DNA of 64,000 bases from Aggregatilineales bacterium (GTDB lineage Bacteria > Chloroflexota > Anaerolineae > Aggregatilineales > Phototrophicaceae). Made by a program: the position numbers and the translations under genes. The stretch's first letter is position 1; every line of letters starts with the position of its first letter. Where the stretch lies: the NCBI GenBank assembly GCA_030834905.1, contig JAUQWZ010000057.1, positions 1-64,000 of the forward strand, read 5' to 3'. Positions 8,456 to 16,651 of the stretch are shown piece after piece. Below the pieces are notes generated by a model. That model ran no database searches. It saw only the letters and a list, made by a program, of their open reading frames with translations, and was not told where the DNA came from.

Positions 8456-10120
8456 TTAGTGCTGCGCGCGCGTCAGCGTGACTGACTTGCCGCGCACTGA
8501 GCTGGTCTTCATCTGGCGCAGGACTTTGTCTACGTGAATTTCCTGAACGTCAACAAACGTCTCGCTGCGGTGGATGTCAATCGCGCCAATCGCGCGACCG
8601 GGAATTCCCGCCTCGCTGGCAATCGCGCCGACGATATCGCCCGGCTTGACGCCGTGTTCCCGACCCAGATTGAGCATCAGCCGCACCATGCCCGGCTCGC
8701 GACCGGTACGCTCGCGGTGGATGCGTGGGACTTCCTGACCGCGACGACCCTCGCGCCCCGGACGCCCATCACGGGCGCGCATCGGGCGCTCTTCACGCTC
8801 ACGCGGCTCGCGGATGTCGTCAATCGGACGCTGAACCTCGCCCGCGCGCGCCAACCGCACCGCGGCGGCGGCGATATCTTCGACGGCGTAGCCAGCCTCA
8901 AGCAGGCTGCCGACGATGGTGCGTTCCCGATCCAGATCCGGCTGCTCCAGCACTTCGTTCAACTGCTGCGAGAAGCGCTCGTCACGCCGGGCATAGATTT
9001 CCTCTGGCGCTGGCAGTTTGGCGCGTCGAACCTCGTGCTTGGTGAAGTGCTCAATCGTCTTCAGCCAGCGGCGCTCGCGCGGCGTCACCAGCGTGATGGC
9101 GATGCCTTCGCGCCCGGCGCGTCCGGTGCGCCCGATGCGATGCACGTAATCCTCGGCGTCGTAGGGCATGTCAAAATTGACGACGTGCGACACGTTTTCG
9201 ATATCCAGACCACGCGCGGCAACATCGGTGGCAACCAGCACGCTGACGTTGCCCCGGCGGAAGCGGCGCAGCACCGTCTCGCGGGCTTCCTGGCTGAGAT
9301 CGCCGTGAATCGCTTCGACGGGGAAGCCGCGCCCCATCAGCGTTTCCGCCAACTGCGCCGCGCCCACTTTGGTGCGAACGAAGATCAGCGCGCTTTGTAC
9401 GTCTTCCGTTTCCAGCAGCCGGCTGAGCGCCGCGACTTTGGTGTCATCGTTGACCAGATAGTAGCGCTGTTCGGTCTGCGGTACGGTCAGGTCTTTCCTG
9501 GCAATGGTGACCGACACCGGATCGTGCATGTATTTTGCTGCCAGGCGGCGGATTGGCTCCGCCAGTGTTGCCGAGAACAATGCCGTCTGGCGGCTGTCCG
9601 GCGTTTCTTTCAAAATGGTTTCAACATCGTCAATGAAGCCCATCTTAAGCATTTCGTCGGCTTCATCAAGCACCAGAAATTCGACGTGTGACAGATCCAG
9701 CGCCTGGCGCTGAATCAAATCGATGGTGCGCCCCGGCGTGCCGACGACGATGTGAACCCCATCATGCAGCCGCTTCATCTGGCGGGTGTACGAAGATCCG
9801 CCGTAAATCGGCAGCACCCGCACGCTGAAATAGCGACCATACTGATAAATTGCCTCGGCGACCTGGACAGCCAGTTCGCGCGTTGGCGCCAGCACTAACC
9901 CCTGCACCCGCGCTGTTGAGAGATCAATCTTCTCCAGCATCGGCAGCGCGAAGGCAGCAGTTTTGCCGGTCCCCGTCTGGGCTTGTCCGAGAATATCACG
10001 ACCACTCAACAGCGCCGGAATCGCGCCTTCCTGAATGGGGGTCGGAGTCTCGTATCCCAGTTCCGTAACGGCTCGCACCAATTGTGGGCGCAAGCCCAGA
10101 CTTTCGAACAGATTCGTCAT
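8456..10120 (-). CDS. deaD: DEAD-box RNA helicase, DeaD/CsdA/DbpA type
   Basis: A 554-residue ATP-dependent RNA helicase acting on structured RNA, mainly in ribosome assembly and mRNA turnover. The ATG at 10120 is chosen because AGGAG lies five bases upstream (10126-10130). Visible motifs are the Q motif region (GYETPTPIQ), Walker A AQTGTGKT, PTRELAVQ, DEAD box VLDEADEML, SAT, then helicase-C motifs including ARGLDIENVSHVVNFDMP and HRIGRTGRAGREG. An Arg/Glu-rich linker follows, then a C-terminal DbpA-type RNA-binding domain (VRLMLNLGREHGVKPGDIVGAI). Its leader contains an intrinsic terminator, suggesting attenuation. Confidence 0.93.
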   Translation of the reverse strand: MTNLFESLGLRPQLVRAVTELGYETPTPIQEGAIPALLSGRDILGQAQTGTGKTAAFALPMLEKIDLSTARVQGLVLAPTRELAVQVAEAIYQYGRYFSVRVLPIYGGSSYTRQMKRLHDGVHIVVGTPGRTIDLIQRQALDLSHVEFLVLDEADEMLKMGFIDDVETILKETPDSRQTALFSATLAEPIRRLAAKYMHDPVSVTIARKDLTVPQTEQRYYLVNDDTKVAALSRLLETEDVQSALIFVRTKVGAAQLAETLMGRGFPVEAIHGDLSQEARETVLRRFRRGNVSVLVATDVAARGLDIENVSHVVNFDMPYDAEDYVHRIGRTGRAGREGIAITLVTPRERRWLKTIEHFTKHEVRRAKLPAPEEIYARRDERFSQQLNEVLEQPDLDRERTIVGSLLEAGYAVEDIAAAAVRLARAGEVQRPIDDIREPREREERPMRARDGRPGREGRRGQEVPRIHRERTGREPGMVRLMLNLGREHGVKPGDIVGAIASEAGIPGRAIGAIDIHRSETFVDVQEIHVDKVLRQMKTSSVRGKSVTLTRAQH

Positions 10121-10134
10121 TCGTTCTCCTGAAC

Positions 10135-10163
10135 AAAAAAGACCCCGCAAGAGGTGCAGGGTC
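10135..10163 (-). terminator. Intrinsic terminator inside the deaD leader (attenuator candidate)
   Basis: On the minus strand GACCCTGC (10163-10156) pairs with GCGGGGTC (10148-10141) through eight pairs with one G-U wobble and a 7-base loop, followed directly by six T (10140-10135). It lies after the likely promoter and 5 bases before the AGGAG of deaD, so transcripts must read through it to express the helicase. It could also end the upstream MFS transcript. Confidence 0.8.
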
Positions 10164-10197
10164 AGGGTGATTACAGACTACTACGCTTGCATAAAGT

Positions 10198-10225
10198 ATT
10201 ATAGCACAGATGCGACCGGAAACAA
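10198..10225 (-). promoter_or_regulatory. Promoter upstream of deaD
   Basis: A perfect TATAAT (10203-10198) follows TTGTTT (10225-10220) with 16 bases between, on the minus strand. The start would be near 10191, giving a leader of about 70 bases that includes the terminator at 10135-10163. Confidence 0.6.
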
Positions 10226-10267
10226 TGCGCTGCAAACGAGAGATTTATGAGAACTTCAGCGGTCATG

Positions 10268-11611
10268 TCATAACTTGGACGGCGTGGTCACGATTGACGG
10301 CTGTGCCGGTTGGCGGATAGTCACCTCGCTCGGCTCGCGCAGTCCAAAGATCGTCAGCGCCGCCGTCGCCAGACCGCAGATCGCGGCAACGGCAAACATC
10401 GTCTCAAAGCCGGACGTATCCACCAGCCAACCGGCAATCAGCGGCGCGACCAGCGTTGCCGGCGCGACCAGAGTATTTGCCAGCCCGATATAATACGGAC
10501 GGTTCGAGTCATTGCCAAATTCGGCGGTCAGCGCCATCGAGGTTGTCCACAGCGCCGCCGTCGAAATGCCCGCAAGCGCAAAGACAGCGTACAGCCACGT
10601 ACCGTTGGGGGCGAAGATCGCCACCAGCGCGGCGACCGTGGCAACGAGCGCCCCCGCGGCGAACATGGCGCGATGGCTCCAGCGATCTCCGAGCCAGCCA
10701 AGCAGCGGGTTGGCGACCATCTGCGACAGCATCAGGATGCCGGTTAGAACGCCCACCGTCTCGGCAGACATTTCGAACCTGCGCACCGCGAAGATGGTGT
10801 AGAACGACAGGGCAACGCCCGCGCCCTGCGACAGCATTCGGGCGGCGATATACCAGTTAAAGTTGCGATCCTGCTGAACGATTCTGCCCAGCGCTGCCCA
10901 GTAGTCACGCTGGTTCTGGGCGGCTTCGGGGGCGGTGGGCGCTTCCGATTCGCGCGTCCATGCCAGAAAGCCATATGAGATCAGCATAGCGATACCGGCG
11001 ATCAGAAAACAGGCGACGAAATTGGTGGGTGCTTCCAGCGAGACGAGCAGCACGCCAGCCAGCACTGCGCTGCCGCTGCTGAGCAGGTTAGAGAAGGCGG
11101 ACTGCGTGCCATAGAAGGTGCCGCGCATGGTGGTCGGTATCAGCTTGGCGATCATCGCCTGCCATGCTGTTGCGGTCAAACCGCCGCCCAAAGCCTGCCA
11201 GATGAGCATGGCAAAGGTTAGAATGAGCACCAGCTCGCGATCAAGCACCGGAACCAGCGCCGCGACGACAGCCAGCCCCAGAAACGGCAGCCGTTCGTGC
11301 AGCGACATGAACAGCACCATCGGTCGGTAGCGGCGCAGGCGGGCGACCCGGTTAGCGGTCAAAAGCTGCGGGAGCTGCCAGCCGAGCATGTGGATTGAGG
11401 CAATCAAGCCGATGAGGATCGTCGAATCGGTCAGCGTGGCGACGAACAGCGGAATCACAGTGACGAACGACGCGACTCCCATAGCCACGCCAAAGAACGC
11501 GCCATCGCTGACGTTAACGATAAAGTTGTGGCGAAGCTGCTGACGATCTTCTTGCTGCAAGGTGGTGTGCTCCGGGGCGCGTGGTGAATACCAGCAAGCG
11601 CTTTGACGCAT
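10268..11611 (-). CDS. MFS transporter
   Basis: A 447-residue membrane protein with about 12 hydrophobic helices, typical of the major facilitator superfamily. The loop between helices 2 and 3 (ANRVARLRRYRP) resembles the conserved basic MFS loop, and helix 4-5 holds the glycine-rich LIWQALGGGL. It would exchange a small solute for protons across the inner membrane; the substrate cannot be told. The true start may lie inside the first 25 residues, which look uncharged and atypical and have no clear ribosome site. It is divergent from the amidohydrolase gene. Confidence 0.85.
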   Translation of the reverse strand: MRQSACWYSPRAPEHTTLQQEDRQQLRHNFIVNVSDGAFFGVAMGVASFVTVIPLFVATLTDSTILIGLIASIHMLGWQLPQLLTANRVARLRRYRPMVLFMSLHERLPFLGLAVVAALVPVLDRELVLILTFAMLIWQALGGGLTATAWQAMIAKLIPTTMRGTFYGTQSAFSNLLSSGSAVLAGVLLVSLEAPTNFVACFLIAGIAMLISYGFLAWTRESEAPTAPEAAQNQRDYWAALGRIVQQDRNFNWYIAARMLSQGAGVALSFYTIFAVRRFEMSAETVGVLTGILMLSQMVANPLLGWLGDRWSHRAMFAAGALVATVAALVAIFAPNGTWLYAVFALAGISTAALWTTSMALTAEFGNDSNRPYYIGLANTLVAPATLVAPLIAGWLVDTSGFETMFAVAAICGLATAALTIFGLREPSEVTIRQPAQPSIVTTPSKL

Positions 11612-11675
11612 ACGAGGCGGGTTTGTACAATGTTTCCCTATTTTGCCACAGAACTTGCTGTAAGGGGAGGTTGAG

Positions 11676-13010
11676 GTGTCACGATTGCTGATACAGAACT
11701 GTGTTGTGCTTCAAATTGCTGAGGATCGTCCCACCGTTACGCTGCTTCCCAACCACGATATCATCATCAATGGCAGCCGAATTGAAGCCATCCAGCCGTC
11801 GGGGGCTGCCAATCCGTCGCAGTTTGACGAGGCGATTCAGGCGAACGGCATGGTGGCGATGCCCGGCTTGATCAATACCCATGCTCACGTCCCAATGGTG
11901 CTGCTGCGCGGCTTGGCGGAAGATGTCAGCATTGACCGCTGGTTCAACGAGTACATCTGGCCCCTGGAGAATAACCTCCAGGAAGAGGATGTTTACTGGG
12001 GTATGACGCTGGGGCTGGCGGAGTCGATTCGGGCTGGCATTACCTCGGTTGCCGATCATTATTTCTTCATGGATCAATCGGCGCGGGCGGTGGAGCGCGC
12101 CGGGACACGGGCGCTGCTGGGCTGGGCGATCTTCAGCAGCAGCGGCGAGGCGATGATCGAACGGACGGCGGACTTTGCCCGCGAATGGAACGGCGCAGCC
12201 AACGGGCGCATACGCACGATTCTCGCGCCGCACGCGCCTTACACCTGCACCGACGATTATCTGCGGGCAGTAGCGCACAAGGCGAAGGAACTTGGGCTTG
12301 GCATCCACATCCATGCCGCCGAAACGATGGATCAGACTCGCGCCAGCATCGCTAAAACCGGGCGCACGCCCATTCAGGTGCTGGAGCAGACCGGCGTCCT
12401 CGACGTGCCGACGATTCTGGCTCATGCCTGCGGGGCGCTGCCGGAAGATATCGCGCTGCTTTCGGGTTACGAGACGGGAATCGCTCACGCGCCCAAGACC
12501 TACCTCAAGCTGGCAATGGACATTACCCCGATTCAGTCGCTGCGCGATCATGGTATCCCGGTGGGACTGGCAACCGATGGCGCGGTCAGCAACAACACGC
12601 TCAATCTGTGGGAAGCGCTGCGCCTGATGGCGATGCTGCAAAAGGATCGGGCGGGTTCGGCGGAAGTGATGCCGATTGAAGAGGCGCTGTATATCGCCAC
12701 GCGCGAAAGCGCCCGCGTCATTGGCATGGGACAGGAGCTAGGGGCGCTTGAGCCGGGCTATCTGGCGGATCTCATCCTGCTTGACCTGAGTGGGCTGCAT
12801 CATCAGCCGGTACACAGCATCACCGCAAGCCTGGTGTACAACACCGAGATTCATGACGTGCATACCGTGATTGTGGATGGTCAGGTGTTGATGCGCGACC
12901 GGGAACTGCTGACGATTGATGCCGGTGAAGCGGTGGAACAGGCGCGGCTTTCGATGCAGCGGATGGCGACGCGCCAGCCTGACCGCCGCATTCAAACCTA
13001 CAATCCATAA
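11676..13010 (+). CDS. mtaD: 5'-methylthioadenosine/S-adenosylhomocysteine deaminase family amidohydrolase
   Basis: A 444-residue TrzA/MtaD-type amidohydrolase. The metal site is visible: HxH at H69/H71 (NTHAHV), HIHAAET, the LAHACG histidine and LATDGAVSNN. The opening PGLINTHAHVPMVLLRGLAED is typical of MTA/SAH deaminases, which convert these nucleosides to inosine forms in methionine salvage. Other family members act on guanine or chlorotriazines, so substrate is inferred. The start is GTG with GGGGAGG just upstream. The gene is alone and divergent from an MFS gene. Confidence 0.85.
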   Translation: MSRLLIQNCVVLQIAEDRPTVTLLPNHDIIINGSRIEAIQPSGAANPSQFDEAIQANGMVAMPGLINTHAHVPMVLLRGLAEDVSIDRWFNEYIWPLENNLQEEDVYWGMTLGLAESIRAGITSVADHYFFMDQSARAVERAGTRALLGWAIFSSSGEAMIERTADFAREWNGAANGRIRTILAPHAPYTCTDDYLRAVAHKAKELGLGIHIHAAETMDQTRASIAKTGRTPIQVLEQTGVLDVPTILAHACGALPEDIALLSGYETGIAHAPKTYLKLAMDITPIQSLRDHGIPVGLATDGAVSNNTLNLWEALRLMAMLQKDRAGSAEVMPIEEALYIATRESARVIGMGQELGALEPGYLADLILLDLSGLHHQPVHSITASLVYNTEIHDVHTVIVDGQVLMRDRELLTIDAGEAVEQARLSMQRMATRQPDRRIQTYNP

Positions 13011-13045
13011 GATCGAGGGTTGTGATCTGCGGTAAGCGGAGTGGG

Positions 13046-13363
13046 TCAGGACACCTTACGCGCTGCAACAGCGTGCCGGGCTGACCACTCCTTCAGCCGC
13101 TGGAGGACGACCAGATGCCAGCAGATGGCTGCCGGGGTGATCCCCCGCGCGTGAAGCGTCATCTGGTAACGCGGAACGCTCGCTTCGGTAATACTCCACA
13201 GGTGAAAACCGCGTCCGGTCTGTGATTCGTACCAGCTGGCAAAATTGCGGATTACTTCGATATAGGTTCCGACGGTCGCGTCGCTCAAGCCTTCGCGGGC
13301 GACCAGATGCTGGTGAAACCGGATTAGAATGTCTTCAGCGTTATCAGAAATGATTTGGATCAT
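13046..13363 (-). CDS. Stand-alone SAM-like N-terminal domain of a tyrosine recombinase
   Basis: About 105 residues resembling only the N-terminal DNA-binding domain of XerC/XerD-type recombinases (ILIRFHQHLVAREGLSDATVGTYIEVIRNFASW). The catalytic C-terminal domain with the R..HxxR..Y residues is absent, and the stop is followed directly by another gene. It is either a decayed integrase or a small DNA-binding protein. ATG at 13363 is preferred over an upstream ATG at 13405; neither has a strong ribosome site. Confidence 0.6.
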   Translation of the reverse strand: MIQIISDNAEDILIRFHQHLVAREGLSDATVGTYIEVIRNFASWYESQTGRGFHLWSITEASVPRYQMTLHARGITPAAICWHLVVLQRLKEWSARHAVAARKVS

Positions 13364-13478
13364 AAGAGTCACCGCACCAGAACAGCGATAGTCTGCAGAT
13401 GCCATAACTCTATCGAGCGACGTGCAACAAACCGCTTACGGATGCGCCAAAAAGCCGTAATTTTTACAAAATTCAGGA

Positions 13479-14213
13479 TTAGCTGAGGTACGGAATGAAC
13501 AAAAGTACCAGGTTGACGGTGATCTGGCACAGCCATGCTGCCGCCAGTCCGTTGCGGAGTCGGACATAACTGTAAGTCAGGTTCATCATCGTCAGCGCGA
13601 CGCCAATGATGACCGCGATCACCGGGTAGCGACCCACTTCGATCATTGGAAAGAACAGCAGGATCGACCACAGGCTGCTCAGCAGACCCACCAGCCAGAA
13701 AGGACGCCCATGCTGCATCAGACCGCGAAAGAAGAGCGTTTCGGCGGTGGGCATGGCGAACACGAGCATCACCAGCACCGCGCCCAGCGGCAGCGCCTGA
13801 ATTTCACCGCCGATGCCGGTGCGAAACAGCAGGTGGACGGTGGTTGAAAGGGTGCTGCCGCCGACAAACAGCAGCGGCAGCGCCAGAATGACGCCAAAGA
13901 CGACGCCCCACGCCAGGTTTTCGACTTCGTCCTTTTCGATCCGGTCGGTATCGCCCAGCAGCCAGGCAAACACGCCGAACGCGCCCAGCACTATCCATAT
14001 CACCGCGTAGCGCAGATCGGCGTTTTCGGGTACCAGCGGTGCCAGACCGACGCTGAGGGCGAGTCCAACCAGAAAGCCGAAGGTCGGGTCGCTGCCGGAC
14101 GCGCGCGGGCGCACGCGAACCGGATCGGCTATGCCGTCGTCATCCTCGTATTCGTCTTCATCATAGGCTTCATACTGGCGGCGGCGCGGGTTGTCGTCAT
14201 CCGGTCGGTACAT
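13479..14213 (-). CDS. CPBP-family intramembrane protease-like protein
   Basis: A 244-residue membrane protein with an acidic N-terminus (YDEDEYEDDD) and about seven hydrophobic helices. The ETLFFRG segment matches the CPBP/Abi motif EExxxR except that the second glutamate is Thr, so activity is uncertain. Such proteins cleave prenylated or other membrane substrates or protect against bacteriocins. Its ATG overlaps the TGA of the upstream threonine aldolase by one base, so they are co-translated, with no obvious functional link. Confidence 0.65.
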   Translation of the reverse strand: MYRPDDDNPRRRQYEAYDEDEYEDDDGIADPVRVRPRASGSDPTFGFLVGLALSVGLAPLVPENADLRYAVIWIVLGAFGVFAWLLGDTDRIEKDEVENLAWGVVFGVILALPLLFVGGSTLSTTVHLLFRTGIGGEIQALPLGAVLVMLVFAMPTAETLFFRGLMQHGRPFWLVGLLSSLWSILLFFPMIEVGRYPVIAVIIGVALTMMNLTYSYVRLRNGLAAAWLCQITVNLVLLFIPYLS

Positions 14214-15286
14214 CAGTCTGAAGCCAGTCGCTGATAATTCGGCGCCAGCAGCTCGCGCAGCGCATGTAGAATCGCGGTCACGTGTTCCTGCCTGATCCAG
14301 TAGTGAGTGACCACGCGAACACTGCGATCCTGCACGCTGTAGGGGCGCATGAGGATGTTGTACTTCACCTTAAGCTGCTCCGAGAGTTCCTCGATTGACA
14401 GCGGCGCGTCCGGTTTCAGCGCGAAGAAGATCATGTTAGTCTTCACGCTGTTCAGGTCAATATCGATGCCGGGAAGCTGCGCCAGCCCTTCCGCCAGCAG
14501 GCGAGCATTGGCGTGGTCTTCGTGCAGGCGCTGGGTCATCTGCCGCAGGGCGATCAATCCCGCCGCCGCCAGAATACCCGCCTGGCGCATCCCGCCGCCG
14601 AGACTCTTGCGGACGCGGTGGGCGCGGTGGATGAATTCGCGCGAGCCGACAATGACCGAGCCAACCGGCGCGCACAGTCCTTTCGAGAGGCAGATCGAGA
14701 CGCTGTCGGCGTGCTCGACCAGTTCGCGGGCGGGCGTGTTGAGCGCAGCCGCCGCGTTGAACAGGCGCGCGCCGTCAACGTGCAGCTTCAGATGGTTGGC
14801 GCGGGCGATTTCCGCCACCTGCGCCACGTAAGCGGCAGTGACCGGCGCGCCAACCGCGCCGCCGTGAGTGTTCTCAAGACAGATCAGGCGCGTGGTTGGA
14901 AAGTGGGAGTTTTCGCCGCGAATGTTGTCGCGGATGTCGTCGAGGTTCATCGTGCCGTCGGGAAGCACCGGTATCGTGTTGGGCTGGATGCCGCCATACG
15001 CCGCCGCGCTCGCCACTTCGTAGCGGAAGATGTGCGACTGCTTGCCGAGGATCATCTCGTCGCCGCGCCCGCAGTGGGTGAGCACCGAGGTGAGGTTGCC
15101 CATCGTTCCGCTGACCACAAACAGCGCCGCTTCCTTGCCGAGCATTTCGGCAGCCGTCGCTTCAAGCTCGTTGATGGTGGGGTCTTCGCCGTACACGTCA
15201 TCGCCGACCACCGCCGTTGCCATTGCCTCGCGCATTTCGGGCGTCGGGACGGTCACAGTGTCGCTGCGCAAATCAATCGTATTCAT
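14213..15286 (-). CDS. ltaE: Low-specificity L-threonine aldolase
   Basis: A 357-residue PLP enzyme that splits threonine/allo-threonine into glycine and acetaldehyde. The ATG at 15286 is chosen because AGGAAAG precedes it and the family always begins with IDLRSDTVT, found at residues 4-12. GDDVYGEDPTINELE and the PLP-lysine segment ICLSKGLCAPVGS are clear. Fold-type I beta-eliminating lyases are the relatives. It is divergent from the ABC ATPase gene at 15463. Confidence 0.93.
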   Translation of the reverse strand: MNTIDLRSDTVTVPTPEMREAMATAVVGDDVYGEDPTINELEATAAEMLGKEAALFVVSGTMGNLTSVLTHCGRGDEMILGKQSHIFRYEVASAAAYGGIQPNTIPVLPDGTMNLDDIRDNIRGENSHFPTTRLICLENTHGGAVGAPVTAAYVAQVAEIARANHLKLHVDGARLFNAAAALNTPARELVEHADSVSICLSKGLCAPVGSVIVGSREFIHRAHRVRKSLGGGMRQAGILAAAGLIALRQMTQRLHEDHANARLLAEGLAQLPGIDIDLNSVKTNMIFFALKPDAPLSIEELSEQLKVKYNILMRPYSVQDRSVRVVTHYWIRQEHVTAILHALRELLAPNYQRLASD

Positions 15287-15462
15287 GATGCTTTCCTGAG
15301 TGACGTCAACCCGATGATGGTAGTGCTGAATGGGGCGATTGGCAAGAAGAAATTTCGGCTGGCTGGCGGGGCGAAAATCGTCAATCGGAAATGTGCGTTT
15401 CAGCGCTCGCCGGGCTATGATCGCGCTTGTAATGGACAGGCTCATGCTGGCTTCAGAACCTT

Positions 15463-16548
15463 ATGACTGCTGTGACATTACAACACATCTATAAGACCTT
15501 CGCCCAGGACACCGCCAGCGGGCAGCGGGGCGTGGCGGCGATCAACGACCTGTCGCTGAAGATCGCGTCCGGCGAGGTGCTGGCAGTGCTGGGTCCCAGC
15601 GGCTGCGGCAAAAGCACGCTGCTGCGTATCATTGCCGGGCTGACGCAGCCCGACCGGGGCGAGGTGTTTTACGACCAGGACGACCTGCGCGATATTCCAC
15701 CGGAGCAGCGCGGCGTCGGGATGGTGTTTCAGGATGGGGCGCTGATTCCGCACTGGATAGCCGAGCGCAATATTGGCTTTTTCCTGTTTCTGCGCCACCG
15801 CGAAGATGAACTGCCGGAACGGATCACCCGCATTTCACAGATCACCGGCTTTGGCTTGGAGACGCTGCTGGAACGCCGTCCGGGGCAGCTTTCGGGCGGT
15901 GAACGGCAGCGGGTAGCGGTGGCGCGGGCGCTGGCGCGCGATCCGCGCGTCTTCCTGTTTGACGAGCCGTTCTCAAACCTTGACGCCAGGCTGCGCGCCC
16001 ACGCGCGGGTGGAGCTAAAGCGGCTGCTGCGCGAATTCCCGGTTACATCGGTCTACGTGACTCATGATCAGGTTGAAGCGGTGGCGCTGGCGCACCGGGT
16101 TGCCGTCATGCGCGCGGGCAGGATTGAGCAGATCGATACCTATCAGGCGCTGTATTACAATCCGATCAATCTGTTCGTCGCCACGTTCATTGGTACGCCA
16201 ACCATCAATCTGTTTGAAGGTTCGGTTGAGGATCATCGCTGGCAGGGGATGCACTTCGGCGGCTTTCCCATCCGTACCGACCTGCCGGAGCATGACAAGG
16301 TCATTCTGGGCGTGCGCCCGGAAGGTATCCTGCTGACGGGAGACGAGGGGGTGCCCGCCAGCGTCCTGTCGGTGATGCCCTATTTCCCGGAGCGCTTCAA
16401 CCTGATCGAAGTCGATGGCGGCGGCGAGCAGTGGCATATCACCGCCCCGCTGGAAACGGTGGTGACGCCCGGCGAAACCGTTCACTGCGCGCTTGATCCT
16501 GAAGCAGCGCTGTATTTTGACGCGCGAACGGGTCAGCGGATCGGGTGA
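15463..16548 (+). CDS. ABC transporter ATP-binding protein, MalK/UgpC type
   Basis: A 361-residue ATPase of the carbohydrate or polyamine importer type. Walker A GPSGCGKST (44-52), the Q-loop VFQDG, signature LSGGERQRVAVARAL, Walker B VFLFDEPFSNLD and the H-loop THD are all intact. The C-terminal 120 residues form the MalK-like regulatory beta domain. No permease or binding protein gene is nearby, so it probably serves transporters encoded elsewhere. The ATG at 15463 has no strong ribosome site, but the N-terminus VTLQHIYKTF is typical. Confidence 0.9.
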   Translation: MTAVTLQHIYKTFAQDTASGQRGVAAINDLSLKIASGEVLAVLGPSGCGKSTLLRIIAGLTQPDRGEVFYDQDDLRDIPPEQRGVGMVFQDGALIPHWIAERNIGFFLFLRHREDELPERITRISQITGFGLETLLERRPGQLSGGERQRVAVARALARDPRVFLFDEPFSNLDARLRAHARVELKRLLREFPVTSVYVTHDQVEAVALAHRVAVMRAGRIEQIDTYQALYYNPINLFVATFIGTPTINLFEGSVEDHRWQGMHFGGFPIRTDLPEHDKVILGVRPEGILLTGDEGVPASVLSVMPYFPERFNLIEVDGGGEQWHITAPLETVVTPGETVHCALDPEAALYFDARTGQRIG

Positions 16549-16554
16549 TGTCTG

Positions 16555-16651
16555 CTAGAGCGTATTGGAGAATTACCGTTTCTTCCTTCATTCGGGCGAC
16601 CCACCGGGTCGCCCCTACGGGATAAATCGCGAATATTCAATTACCCTCTAG
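16555..16651. repeat. Intergenic hairpin element flanked by CTAGAG inverted hexamers
   Basis: Between two convergent genes lies a perfect 9-bp hairpin, GGGCGACCC (16594-16602) and GGGTCGCCC (16606-16614), followed by CTAC. It is flanked by CTAGAG (16555-16560) and its complement CTCTAG (16646-16651). The hairpin core resembles those at 26393, 26536 and 28285, so this looks like a REP- or MITE-like repeat that may also terminate transcription. Confidence 0.55.

Noticed and set aside
8534..9691. 385-codon open frame opposite the DEAD-box helicase gene
   Set aside because: Antisense shadow of a gene with all helicase motifs; its own product has no recognisable domain.
10500..10530. GGTTCGAGTC resembling a tRNA T-arm
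   Set aside because: It lies inside the MFS gene, with no acceptor or anticodon arms around it.
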